Source of the DNA: Rotaria macrura
Taxonomy: Eukaryota > Rotifera > Eurotatoria > Philodinida > Philodinidae
Length of the DNA: 64,000 bases
Assembly (NCBI GenBank): GCA_900239685.1
Contig: OENT01000390.1
Location: forward strand, 1-64,000
Reading direction: 5' to 3'
Both the position numbers and the translations under genes were made by a program. Within the stretch, counting starts at the first letter, position 1. The number at the start of each line of letters is the position of its first letter. Shown piece after piece: positions 24,081-39,900 of this stretch. The notes under the pieces are model-generated. The model was not told the origin of the DNA. It made no database searches and saw only the letters and a program-made list of their open reading frames with translations.

Positions 24081-24917
24081 CGATCTATTTCTCGATAAAA
24101 TTTCTTTACCAAAACATAGAGCTCTTTCGAATCATACATAACTTATGTTTTTCACACATCTATAAACGAAATGACGCTACAAGAAAGAGGAGCATCCTCA
24201 GAACAAGTTCGAACTTCTTCAATCGTATGACCGCACAACATGTCAATCTCTAAATCGGTTGCATTAATACATTCTAAAATTAATATTCTTTTCTCATTTG
24301 ATAGAAAATTTTCTTTTCTTTCGAGCTGTGTAAGAGAAGAAATGTTTGAATAATAAATTTGCAAATTTTCTATCGACTCATCAAAAATATCTTGTGAGAC
24401 AACAATTGATTTTAATTAGCTGTGTTTTTACAAGAACGGTTTTCGGAAAATTCAGGAAAAAAAACGAAAGTAACTACCGTTTTGTAAGATCTTTTTAATG
24501 AGTTTCCAAAATATCAACTTCACTGTTGATCAAGAAAATATGTTTTTACGAATCGTCAGGAAAATTACAAATGTTTTGTTCAATTATTTCTTCGTTTACT
24601 CAGTCGGTTTTGTTTACAAATCTGTAATAAATATAAATCTTACACAGTTTGAAAGAAAAGAAAGTTTTCTATCAAATGCAATTTCAATATTCCTTTTAGA
24701 ATATATTTATCCATGAGATACAGAGATTAACATTTACTACCCATCTTTTGTATTATACGAAAAGTGTGGACTTGTTTTGACGATACTCTCGTGTTTCCTG
24801 TAGCATCATTTCGTTTATACATGTGTGAGAAAAAAGAGTTATATATGATTCGAAAGAGAAGAAAAAGCTATATCTTATGGTAAAAAAAAAACATTTTCTT
24901 ATCGAAGAGAAATAGGG
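24081..24917. repeat. diverged inverted duplication
   Basis: The left arm (about 24081-24380) matches the reverse complement of the right arm (about 24598-24917), with an unrelated spacer between. Shared blocks include CTTTCGAATCATA.ATAACT, TATAAACGAAATGA.GCTACA and AAA.TTTCTTTTCTTTC. The arms differ at perhaps a fifth of positions and by several indels, so this is older than the palindrome in NRPS-2. Each arm contains a translatable stretch related to LTQLERKENFLSN, which may be an exon fragment caught in the duplication or chance. Confidence 0.68.
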
Positions 24918-25495
24918 TCATTTACCCAATTAATTTTTCTAGCCTTTCACCATAAACTATCCAATATCTCACTAAAAGATAATTCTACACGGACATACTC
25001 ATGCGTCGAAAGAACATAATACAGTTGATCAATAGTTTTATAAACTACGACAAGAAATTCCCATTAGACACAAATATGAAGTCTTAGTCGATGCATAAGT
25101 TTTTATTTCTTCTCGAATTTCAAGTTTCATAACAATGATGAGCGCTACGCTCTCTTTGACTTTATCACTCGCTTGAATGATAGTGACATTGATGGTACTA
25201 TAAATTCATCGATGTTCAATCAACTAAATAAGAAAAAGACCTCTAAAATATTCAACTCTCACATTGGATAAGATTCGATTGAACAGACTATTAGATACGT
25301 AGTCATTGTAACATTTAAGTAGAGAAGAATTGTTCTAGATACGTTTACTGACTGGTTCAAGAGCATTAGTATTTCTAATTTTATTATATGAATTATGTTT
25401 ACAATTGAAACAGTAAGCACAGCAAAAGCAAAAAAAAAATAGGAGTTAAGTTGCACGCATACTGTTGTGATGTTTTTCGGTTCTTTCTTTTGTCT
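24918..25495. other. no gene recognised
   Basis: Sequence downstream of the zinc-finger gene's stop. Probably its 3' untranslated and intergenic DNA. Nothing else seen. Confidence 0.5.
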
Positions 25496-26816
25496 CTATA
25501 AGATTGAATTAAAATTAATATTGCTCGGTGTTGAAGATGATGATGAATTTGAAGACATATTTTGTTCATCTATATGCGTTTTCTTATGTAATTTTAAATG
25601 GACAAGTTGTGTAAATCGTGCCGAACACGAATGATTTGGACATAAATATGGTTTATCTCCAGTATGTAAACGAAGATGAGTCTTTAAATTTGATGTCGAT
25701 GAAAACCTCTTTGGACAATATGGACATGAATGTGGTCGTTCACCTTTGAATATATTTAAAAAAAATGAAGATGAACAAAGTGACATCTATTTTCAAGTTT
25801 CTTATCTACCTGAATGAACAAGTGTATGTTTTTGAAGATGAGCAAATTGTGTAAATGATTTCGGACATTGTGTACACACGAACGGTCTTTCGTTCGTATG
25901 TGTCCGCAAGTGTACTTTGAGATTTGATAGTTGACTAAATGTTTTATGACATTGAACACATTCATAGATGATCTTTCCATTTTCTTTTCGTAATGGATAA
26001 GGTAAAGATTTGTGACCACGACCATGTACTACAGTGGTGCTTATTGTTGTTGTCGATGATGATGACGAGGAGGAAGACACTGTTGTTGTGGTTGTTGTTG
26101 TTGCTGCTTTTGGTGTTGCTGTTTTTTTTAAAGAATTTTTACCTAGTATTCTTTCAATAGAAAAATTTAATTGTGATGATTTATTTGGGCTCGAATTCGA
26201 TTGTGTAGGTGGATGTGTTTTGTCAGAAACTATGAAAATAGAAATGGTTAGTTGATAGATTGAACGTGTTTTTTAGGCATACTTGTTGATTGTAATGGAG
26301 TTCTATGACGAAAATTTGAATTTGATATTGAGCACTGTCGTTCATCTACTGGTTTCAAAGGTACCACATTTGAAGAATTTGTTTGTAAAGCATACGGGAA
26401 CAGAAATGGTAACTGCAATATATAGGTCAGAGTTGAATAAAACTCGTAAAGAAAATCTTCTACAAATAACTCACACGAAGATCTCCATGACCGGAAACTT
26501 GACGAAAAGGCCACCGAGAATGAGGTTGCTATATAAATGTAAACATTAAGAAAAGTAAAAGATTAAAAGAAATCTTTTTTTACAAAATTACTTTTTGTTC
26601 GGTAAGCCATATTGCTGATTGTGGTGGGATCATTCGATGAATCAATTCATGTGAAGGAATTATTGTATCATCCTGAGTTCTGATTGTAGGAATATGGCAA
26701 TACGGATACTGTTTATGGCGAATCATATCTATAAAGTCTAATGATGATAAAATTCTACGTATGTTAAATAGTCAGTAGGATTTACTTTTTGTTGTATCAC
26801 TTTTCATCATTATCAT
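25496..26816 (-). CDS. Blimp-1/PRDM1-like C2H2 zinc-finger repressor lacking a visible PR domain
   Basis: Proposed exons on the minus strand: 26816-26786, 26737-26592, 26528-26475, 26412-26283, 26229-25810, 25743-25496, giving 342 residues in phase. Four C2H2 fingers sit at the C terminus. Their helices read [36 protein letters not shown] and [12 protein letters not shown], the order and sequence typical of Blimp-1, a DNA-binding repressor of cell-fate genes. The upstream exon carries FSIERIL, an eh1-type Groucho-binding motif, followed by Thr/Ser-rich linkers. Blimp-1 proteins normally have an N-terminal PR/SET domain; none is visible in the ~1.4 kb before the DnaJ gene. Finger 4 has an unusual Cys spacing (CPNHSC). 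The finger exons are secure; the first two exons are less so. Confidence 0.75.
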
Positions 26817-28279
26817 CAGTTTCGAGCAACACCCGAACAGTTGGAAGTACTACCATGAAAAGAAAGTTAATTATTTCATCTTAGCAGGAAAAAAAAGAGA
26901 AAGAAAAAGAAAATCTCATCCAATCAATTTTCTCTCCGAGAATATATTTCATTCTCTTTCTCTCTTATTTCTTTTTCTTTCAATAAACCAATGAGAACAA
27001 AAGCAATCAACTCTAATGTGCCCTCGTTTTCTTCATAGAAGACATTTCATCGATTGACTGGTCTATACTATATTCTTAAATAAACAATTGTATACATACA
27101 TATACATATGTGTGTATGTGTATGTCTGTCAGTGGGAGGACGATAGTTGACTATGTTTCAATAATTGATTTGAAGTATATTATCAGGTATCTCTATTACA
27201 TGACTACAAAAAGACATACTAAACAACACTAGACACAATCGATAAGAAAAATTCATTCTCTATTTTTGATGATCACATATAAGTATAAGTAAACTTAGAA
27301 TTAAACTAGAAATACAAAGTTTATTTAAAATAAGAAAAATAATAACATATAAATGACCACTTGAAAAATTTCATGAATGGACAATCTGTTCTTATAAATG
27401 AATGTTGTTTCTATTGCTATATATGTTCTGAAACCATGTTGTATAGTGTGTTTTTTTTTAAATTAAACCAAGTGAAGATGAAACATGTAATCGACAGTGT
27501 CAGTTTTCTATATTGATGAGAACATGAGAGATCTGAGAAAATTTAATTTGTGGGGTAAAGCAATGAGAGAACTGTCATTTGATTGAATAGATTCATTCTA
27601 TTTTGTATTTGTCTCATGTTAATTCATGCTTAAACTTGATTCGTTTGCGTTCGCGTCATAAGTTAATCAGTGTCGAATGGTGTAATCATCGACTTTCTTC
27701 TTTTCCGTGTTCTTCTCCTATTTTTATTCAATGAAATTTGAGAACAATAACAAAGCAAATCGTTTGAACATAAAAATAGGGGTGGAGTCATGTCGCCGTC
27801 TTTTCATATAGAATAAAGTCGATAAGAAGACGAAGAGAAAAAAAAAACTGAGACGTATAAAGTGCTGTCAAATGACATTTTGCTTCTGTTGTTGTTGATA
27901 AGAATTGAGGCTTTTGTCTTCTTGTCACCCTCCTGTGCACATTCTTTTTCTTTTGAACAATCATCAAGATATAATTAGAGAGACTAAGAAAAATCACCTT
28001 TATAAATATATATGTATGTATATTTATATGAAAAGGGGTGCATAGATAATGAAATGTACTGGAAAATTTATTTTGACATGCGAACTATCAATAGTGGTAT
28101 TTTACTGATGACAAGGAAAAAAAAGAAATGATAGCAAACAAGAAGATTACTTGAGAAAATAAATAAATCAAAATATTCTTCCATCAATCACATAGAAGAT
28201 GTGTTGAAAGATGCAATAAAAGGATATCATGGTAGAGTTACTGACACAATATAGAATGTCTATTTTCTTTTTGTTTTCT
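26817..28279. other. intergenic, includes possible zinc-finger promoter
   Basis: Contains purine/pyrimidine tracts (about 26890-26990) and a TATG/TGTG microsatellite near 27090-27130. No PR/SET-domain exon or other gene could be recognised on either strand. Confidence 0.5.
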
Positions 28280-29225
28280 CTAAGTTCGAACAGTTTTTTT
28301 CGGTATTGTTGTATAACGATTAGTATTCTTTCGACATTGTTGTTCATGTTGAATTAAACGATTTCGATCCGATGATATTTTCTTATGACAATTTGTACAA
28401 TGTGTTAAATCATTAAAAAATGGATCGTTGTTAAATGTTGATGTTGGCGATAAGTTATTTACAAAATTTTCTTGTTCATGTAAATCAAGTAATTCATTGA
28501 GAAACCAATCATTTGGTACTGCCGAATGTATAATAGGCATATGATCTATTGAAGAATATCTTCCTGTTGAACGTTTCTGATGATGTTGATGTTTAGAACG
28601 ATTGTTCGAACTTGGATTAAACAAACGATCGTTATTAACATAGACTGGTGATGACGAATAAATATTTTGCTTATTTTCAGGATTAGTATTCATGGAATTG
28701 AATAGATAAGTATAGAGATGACGATAACCTGGTGAATTCATCATTTTCGATGTAAAATCTGATTCTTGAAAGTATTGTATGTCGTTTAATATATCGAATG
28801 GATCTAATGGCATGGAGGGAAAATTATCGAATGCATGAAGTCTAAACGAATCTGAAAAAAACAAAGAACAAAATTTTCTTTTCATTGAATCGATTGGAGT
28901 CTTATTGTTAACCTTCATTTGATTGCGTAAAATGTCTATTCGGTGATGTTTTTGGTTTTGTTGTTGCTTCAAAATGTGTATTTGGCTTTTGTTGAAATGC
29001 CATAGATTGTTGTTGATCATATTCTCGTCTTCGATTTTCGTCAGTTAATACTTCATAGGCTTGTTTGATTTTCTTGAATTTTTCTTCAGCATCTTTATCT
29101 TTATTTCGATCTGGATGCCAAATCAATGCCAAACGTTTATAAGCTTTACGAATATCGGCCGATGTTGCATGTCGATTAACGTCTAATTCTTTGTAATAGT
29201 CGACTTTATTTGAGCCTGAAACCAT
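28280..29225 (-). CDS. DnaJ (Hsp40) co-chaperone with C-terminal C2HC zinc finger
   Basis: Two exons, 29225-28913 and 28851-28280, with a 61-bp intron; 294 residues. The J domain is at residues 8-75 (DYYKELDVNRHATSADIRKA...), with the HPD tripeptide in WHPDRNKDKDAEEKF that stimulates Hsp70 ATPase. After it comes a Gln/Asn-rich linker, then a DPFDIL segment like the start of the G/F-type region of class B DnaJ proteins. Near the C terminus CTNCHKKISSDRNRLIQHEQ followed by QC fits a C2HC zinc finger (C-x2-C-x13-H-x3-C). It lacks the CxxCxGxG repeats of class A. The J domain is certain; which human DNAJB/DNAJC gene it corresponds to is not. Confidence 0.88.
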
Positions 29226-30725
29226 CGTTTAGTGTAAAAAATAAGGTTGTCGCCTCTTCTTCTTCTTCTTTTTTTTTGTCTAATAATTGTTACTAAAATA
29301 AAAAGAGAAGAAGAAGCAGAAGAATGATAATTAGAAAAATAAGAAAAATATTCGATGCTTTGTCCTTCTATTCAGCATCCTAATGAGTAGCGTACAAATA
29401 TACGGTCCACATTTTCCTAGTGATGAACATCAATGCCTATGTGTATAATCGATATAAAGTATGATGGTGAAAAAAAAAATGAAAAAAAAACCGAAGCATG
29501 AAGGTAAAAGAATGAGTGAATGCGTGAAAGTCCTTCGTTATCGTTCTTTTCTCTATGCAAAAACATGATGGATACGCTTGACCTATTATCGATTATGATT
29601 ATGGGAACGGATGTAATACGTGTTTGTACATTTTGAACATTAGTGGACATCGGAAGAAGTAACGGTTTATTGAATGTTATGTAAGATATGAAAATATTTT
29701 ACAACGGCAAAACATAATAGCATTAGTTTGAAGTGCGTATATGTTGTGTTTTTTTTTAATACGTACTACGAATGAATTGAGAAAATATTCAAAATGGGAC
29801 TCATTTGTTTTAGATTCTTAGTAGAATATTACACATTGACAAGAACTGATTTTTTTCTTTTTTGCAATAATCATATCAATCTATGTGTGAAAAAGAGTAA
29901 TTAATAAAATCAAATTTAATGTTGATCAAATAAAATAGATTGCTTTAATAGTCAAAATCTTTGATCAATAACATCTTAAAACTATAATAGTTGAAAAATC
30001 AAAGTCATTGAAAAAGAAATGACCTCAAGACCTTGTATAGATTTACGAGAAGAAAAAAAACTGATTAGACATATATGTTTTTAGACTAAATTATATTGAC
30101 ATAAATGTCAATACGATGTGTTTCTGACGTTTCAATGATAAACATGAAGACATCGTCCTCAATTAAATTTTTTCATGAAATTTAATTCATAAACTATGCG
30201 AAAGAGAAACGTTTGGGTATTTTCAAAATGAAATCTATTCAATCGGTAAATTTACAAACAAGTATTTTATAATTGAATTATCTGAAGAGAAAAACTATTG
30301 TTTTGAATACAGTCGATTATTTTATTAGTAGTTGGATCGACAGGAAGTGAAGGGACACACGTCGAATTCATTTCCGTTGCTATTTTATTGTTTGTCGGTG
30401 AGCGATCTGTGTATCAATCTCGTAAAATCGAGTCAACTTTGACACGAACTTGAAAATAAGTTGTCGACATGATTAATTCCTCACCTTATGTCAATGACCT
30501 TGGAAAATACAGTCATTTGACGTCATAACGAGTATGTATTATAGCCTTGAATATTCTATCGTTTTGAAGATAAGTGATAGAACATGAATTGATCATAATA
30601 TTCGTTAAATCTTTGAACATTTTTCTTTTCAAGAAAACTCATCCAACATCTGAGAAAATATTGATTGATTTACAATCGGAAGTTTATTCTTCTATTGTAT
30701 ATCAACTGTCAATTTCTGTAAGACA
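29226..30725. other. intergenic, no gene recognised
   Basis: 1.5 kb upstream of the DnaJ gene. A pyrimidine-rich tract lies just before its ATG on the minus strand (about 29235-29280). Nothing else recognised. Confidence 0.5.
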
Positions 30726-31304
30726 TGTACCTTCCCATATCGTGAAAATCGCCGCGATTTTCTAAAATATTGGTGTACAATCGTGATTTATCGTAATCGG
30801 TGATAATTTCTGATTATTATCACGATTATTGAAGAAGAGCTGATTTTCAAAAATCATTGATAAATCATTGCAAGTATTCATTCACCGTTTTTTTATGAAC
30901 ACACAAGCATATATAAACAATGTCGTTCAATGCATAACAAATAAGTTTTCGAAGTATTCTTTTCTGATAAATTACATCTTGGTTATTTTTAATCAAGGAA
31001 ATGCCAATCCCGACCCATGATCTGGAGAGGACAGCACTGAAGTGGTCTGGTAAGAATTTGACCAACTCAAGATCGGACGATCTGATAGATCTGATAACGA
31101 AAAAACTGGAATTAAAATAAAGAAAAAATCCAAATCTGTGTCTCTAAAAGAACCAATGAAATAGTAGAGAATATCAGAAAACAGACTGCTAAATCTAGCA
31201 TAAAATCGCGATTCGTCGTAAAAATCGGCGATTCTATCGCAATTCAGCGCACGTTTATCGTTTCGATGAATCACGATTAATCGACAATTTTTAGCCGATT
31301 CAAG
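30726..31304. mobile_element. possible foldback element with GTACCTT ends
   Basis: Both borders read CATGTACCTT going inward, and both sub-terminal regions are rich in CGATT/AATCG words (ATCGTGAAAATCGCCGCGATT at the left, ATCGCGATTCGTCG at the right in reverse). The arms beyond the first ten bases align only loosely, so this may be an old element or two related fragments. No coding potential. Confidence 0.42.
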
Positions 31305-31827
31305 GTACATGGGTTAAGATAGAGTCAGTCTATATGTTACATAGAACTGTGAATGGTGAACTTTAATTGCATATACAGTATTATTGATTCTTTTTCTGCG
31401 TACAGATTGCAAGACAAAATTATGATCTTTTAGTTCGGAAATACTGTAGATCGCTCGGTTTAAGGTGTTTCTTTTTTCTGCAGAATTTTTAAATCATGCT
31501 GATAAATATCTAATGTTTGCCGATTTCATCAGGTGTTTAAAACTTATTGACAAATCAATGTCTAATTAATTCACAATAAATTTTATGATGAACCTTGATT
31601 TACTTATTATATATCAAGATTTAGTTTGTCCTGATGGTGTCGTACCTATATTGAATATTTTAGTACAGATGTCGCAAGTATTTATTGATTTGTGGACTTA
31701 GACGAATTAAATATTCGTTTTATTGAAATAGAAAAAAGATCGAAACAGTATAGTATGTCGTTCCTTTTGTTCATCGTCCGTCCTTCATAGTTAATTTTAA
31801 TCGTCTGATATTACATCGTGAACAAAA
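31305..31827. promoter_or_regulatory. presumed upstream region of MCM7
   Basis: About 500 bp between the possible foldback and the MCM7 ATG. A+T-rich, no strong TATA box or known motif seen. Assigned as promoter region by position only. Confidence 0.4.
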
Positions 31828-36755
<4,928 letters not shown>

Positions 36756-36985
36756 AAGAAAAAATTTCTTATCGTTATCTGTACAGAATTGTTTATTTTT
36801 TTTTTTTGTTATTATTGTTGAACCCTGTGCAGAAATGGAAACTTATTATTATTATTTTTTTTGTATGATAATTATTCAATAGATATAGATAGATAGATAG
36901 ATAGATATATTTACAAACAGATGTCGATAATAAATATAAAGTCAGATTGAATACTATTTGAAGATCTGTATTATATTAAACAAGA

Positions 36986-39900
36986 ATGGTTGATCGTCTT
37001 GCATGGACAGATGGAAAATTGAATTTTGGTGAAATTATAATAACGTCTCAAAATGGTGTTTCAATCTATGATGGATCGGACAAAGTGAAATGAGAATTTT
37101 GAACAATAACTTTTTAATATTTCTATTTGTAGACTGACTATCAAAAAGGTTTGATTACACTAACTAGTCATCGTATTCTTTGGAAAGATAAATCAGCACA
37201 GGTTCATGATTTTTTTCTTGCTTAATGTTTTATCAATAAAGTTTATTTTTAGCTTGAACTACCGTTATCATCTATTATATTTAGTGAGAAGAAAGATTTA
37301 TCACTCTCGTCCAAGTAAGTTTTTTATGAAACATATTCGAAGATTTCGTGTTGGATTATTAGATTCTAATTGATACTATTCTCAGTAGTATTGCATGAGG
37401 CATTATCATGATTGATCTCACGATAGTATTTGAAGTATTGCTAAAGAGAATTTTCTTGTCATAGACGGTCGACAACTATAAAAATAGAGTTAATGGTCTT
37501 TCAATATTCTCATACTCTAGTCACTCCCTCTATGTGGCAGTATTAGATCTTAGAAGAATTTCAAAGATAAAAAAGTTTTTATTTAAGTAAAGTAATATTT
37601 TATGATGTTAGATGTAGATCTTTCAAAACAATTTAAATTATGTATCAGTGATTTATGAGAGAAAATTCATCTCGAAATTTCGTCATTTCAATATTTTCAT
37701 GACGTAGAAAAATTGATAGGCCGACGGTTTCATCACATATCTTAATACTACGTTTGACAATATGACGACAAAAGTCACATGTTACTTATATAGAATAGTA
37801 ACATGAAAACAAATCATGAATCGTACACCAAAGTCATGTTCATTGAGAAAGAAGTTTATTTGTAATTATTCTAAGATTCCTTTCAAAAAGATATTCAGTT
37901 TCGAAGGTTCATGCACAATTAGTGTTTCTCATTAAAATATGCACGTATTCTATTAGACATCGCAGAATAAATGACATCTGATAATAGAAGTTTTTCGTTA
38001 TGCCATAAAACTTCTCATTGATAAATATGTACTCATACTCTGAACGGAGAATATCAAAAAAAAAATACTGTACGTGCATAATTAAATACATGATAATCAT
38101 TGAATTTTAGTTTTAAAATAGAAATACTCCTAAAAAATGTTTTGTATGTTTGATTGATTCTATTTTAAGCGAATTTAGATGTGTATTGAATATATAAATA
38201 ATAGAAAACGTGCTGAGAATCGTATCGTGTCGATATAGAGAAAGAAAACAAATGTAAAAATTAAATTTCCTATTGAAACATGAATAGATATACTAAAGAT
38301 AAATAATGCTCATTACATAGTTCGACTATCATTTTATCTTTGAATCAAAGTTAATTAATGTCTAAGAAATCTTCTTCATGATTCAATGAAAAATAGCATT
38401 CCTTATTTGTTCGTTATATTTCTGCTCATTAAATTGAAATAGTCCGTAAATTGCAAAGAACTCATATGTACCTCTAGTTTTGAACAATTATCGTGCATGT
38501 CATGATATTCACTAAAAATAAATTCTATTTCTTGCTTGAATACATTACCATTGTAAAAAGATGTCGAACTACAAAAAAACAAACAATGCAATCATGTTTT
38601 TCCACTTCATATATATCATTAGTTTGTCTTCGGAAAACTATCGAAATATGACTTTTTCAACTTATCATGATTATATTTTTTTTACACTTGATTATGTTAA
38701 ACATTGCTCGCCTCGAACAATACAACATTATAATTGACTTCTTGTTGATTCATACGTGTTGACATGAAGATATTCGAACTTTGAGATGATTTACATTAGA
38801 TCTTCTTTTGAATTTGAAATTTTTTTTTTTACCCTAAGCTAAACAAACTAGATAATTAAAATAAGCCGTTTGAATAAATAATTAAACAAAATTAGATTCA
38901 ACTGTCGTTGATGCAACCAGAAGGCAATATCCAATATATATAAATGCTCGAGCTTTTAATAAGAAATAAAACTTGGACGAGAAAAAAAAATGTTGACTTC
39001 TTAGTTCAATGACAGGATATAAATAAGTAGAAAGTACTATGAGCTTGTAAGGATTTATCGCAGTGGATTGTAATAATGAAAAAAATACACTTGAGAAGTG
39101 AAAAACGACTTGACACAAAAGAAAAAAGCCTATCTATTCATATACCCAAGCAAAAGATGTCAACAACAACAATAATTTATTCATTTGTATATTGGTCCAA
39201 TCAAAAATGTTCATTCAGTTATCTAGAATTAAGATTATCTAAATAGTTCTACTCCATTATTTTATCAAATCATATCCTATGAGAGTAGTCTTTCATCGAT
39301 AACAACAAGCCAAACGAATAGATTAAATATATATATTGAAGAAAAATTTTCTCTTGATATTTCTTCGAATACAGTAAAAGAAATGTATTCAAGCAATCGT
39401 TTATAGACTTATGAATTTGATCTAATTGCAGGAGACAACTGTCTTCTCATGTGTCTAATCAACTCTGTTGCAAGCTGTGTATAAAAATTTCAAAGGAAAT
39501 CTTTGAATATTCTGGTAGAATTATCAACGAGAAGTGAGGAGAAAAAAAATTCGTTCGCACATCATCGAAAGTGTTTCTTAATCAACATTGATTCGTGTCT
39601 CACAGATTTCATATGATCGTAAATCGAGAAAACATTCCTAAGAGAAACAAAAACAGCAAAACGCATGACTTATCTATGAAGTTATTATTCATAATCTTAT
39701 TTCTAATTAGAGCACGTCTTGTTTGCACAGTATTACGAAATCAAGAACAAAAACGTTCGGGTCCATATGCAAGTAGTCGTCATGATGAAATACAATTTGA
39801 ATTTCGTGACGGTGGTTGTAATGAGGTATATGATCAATAGTATTTTTAGTAACAATCAATCTATTGATTTTCTTCAAGTTTTTACGTTTAACACAAGAAG

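Noticed and set aside
25756-26025. Minus-strand frame of 89 codons overlapping the zinc-finger exons
   Set aside because: Out of frame with the C2H2 fingers and crosses the intron at 25744-25809.
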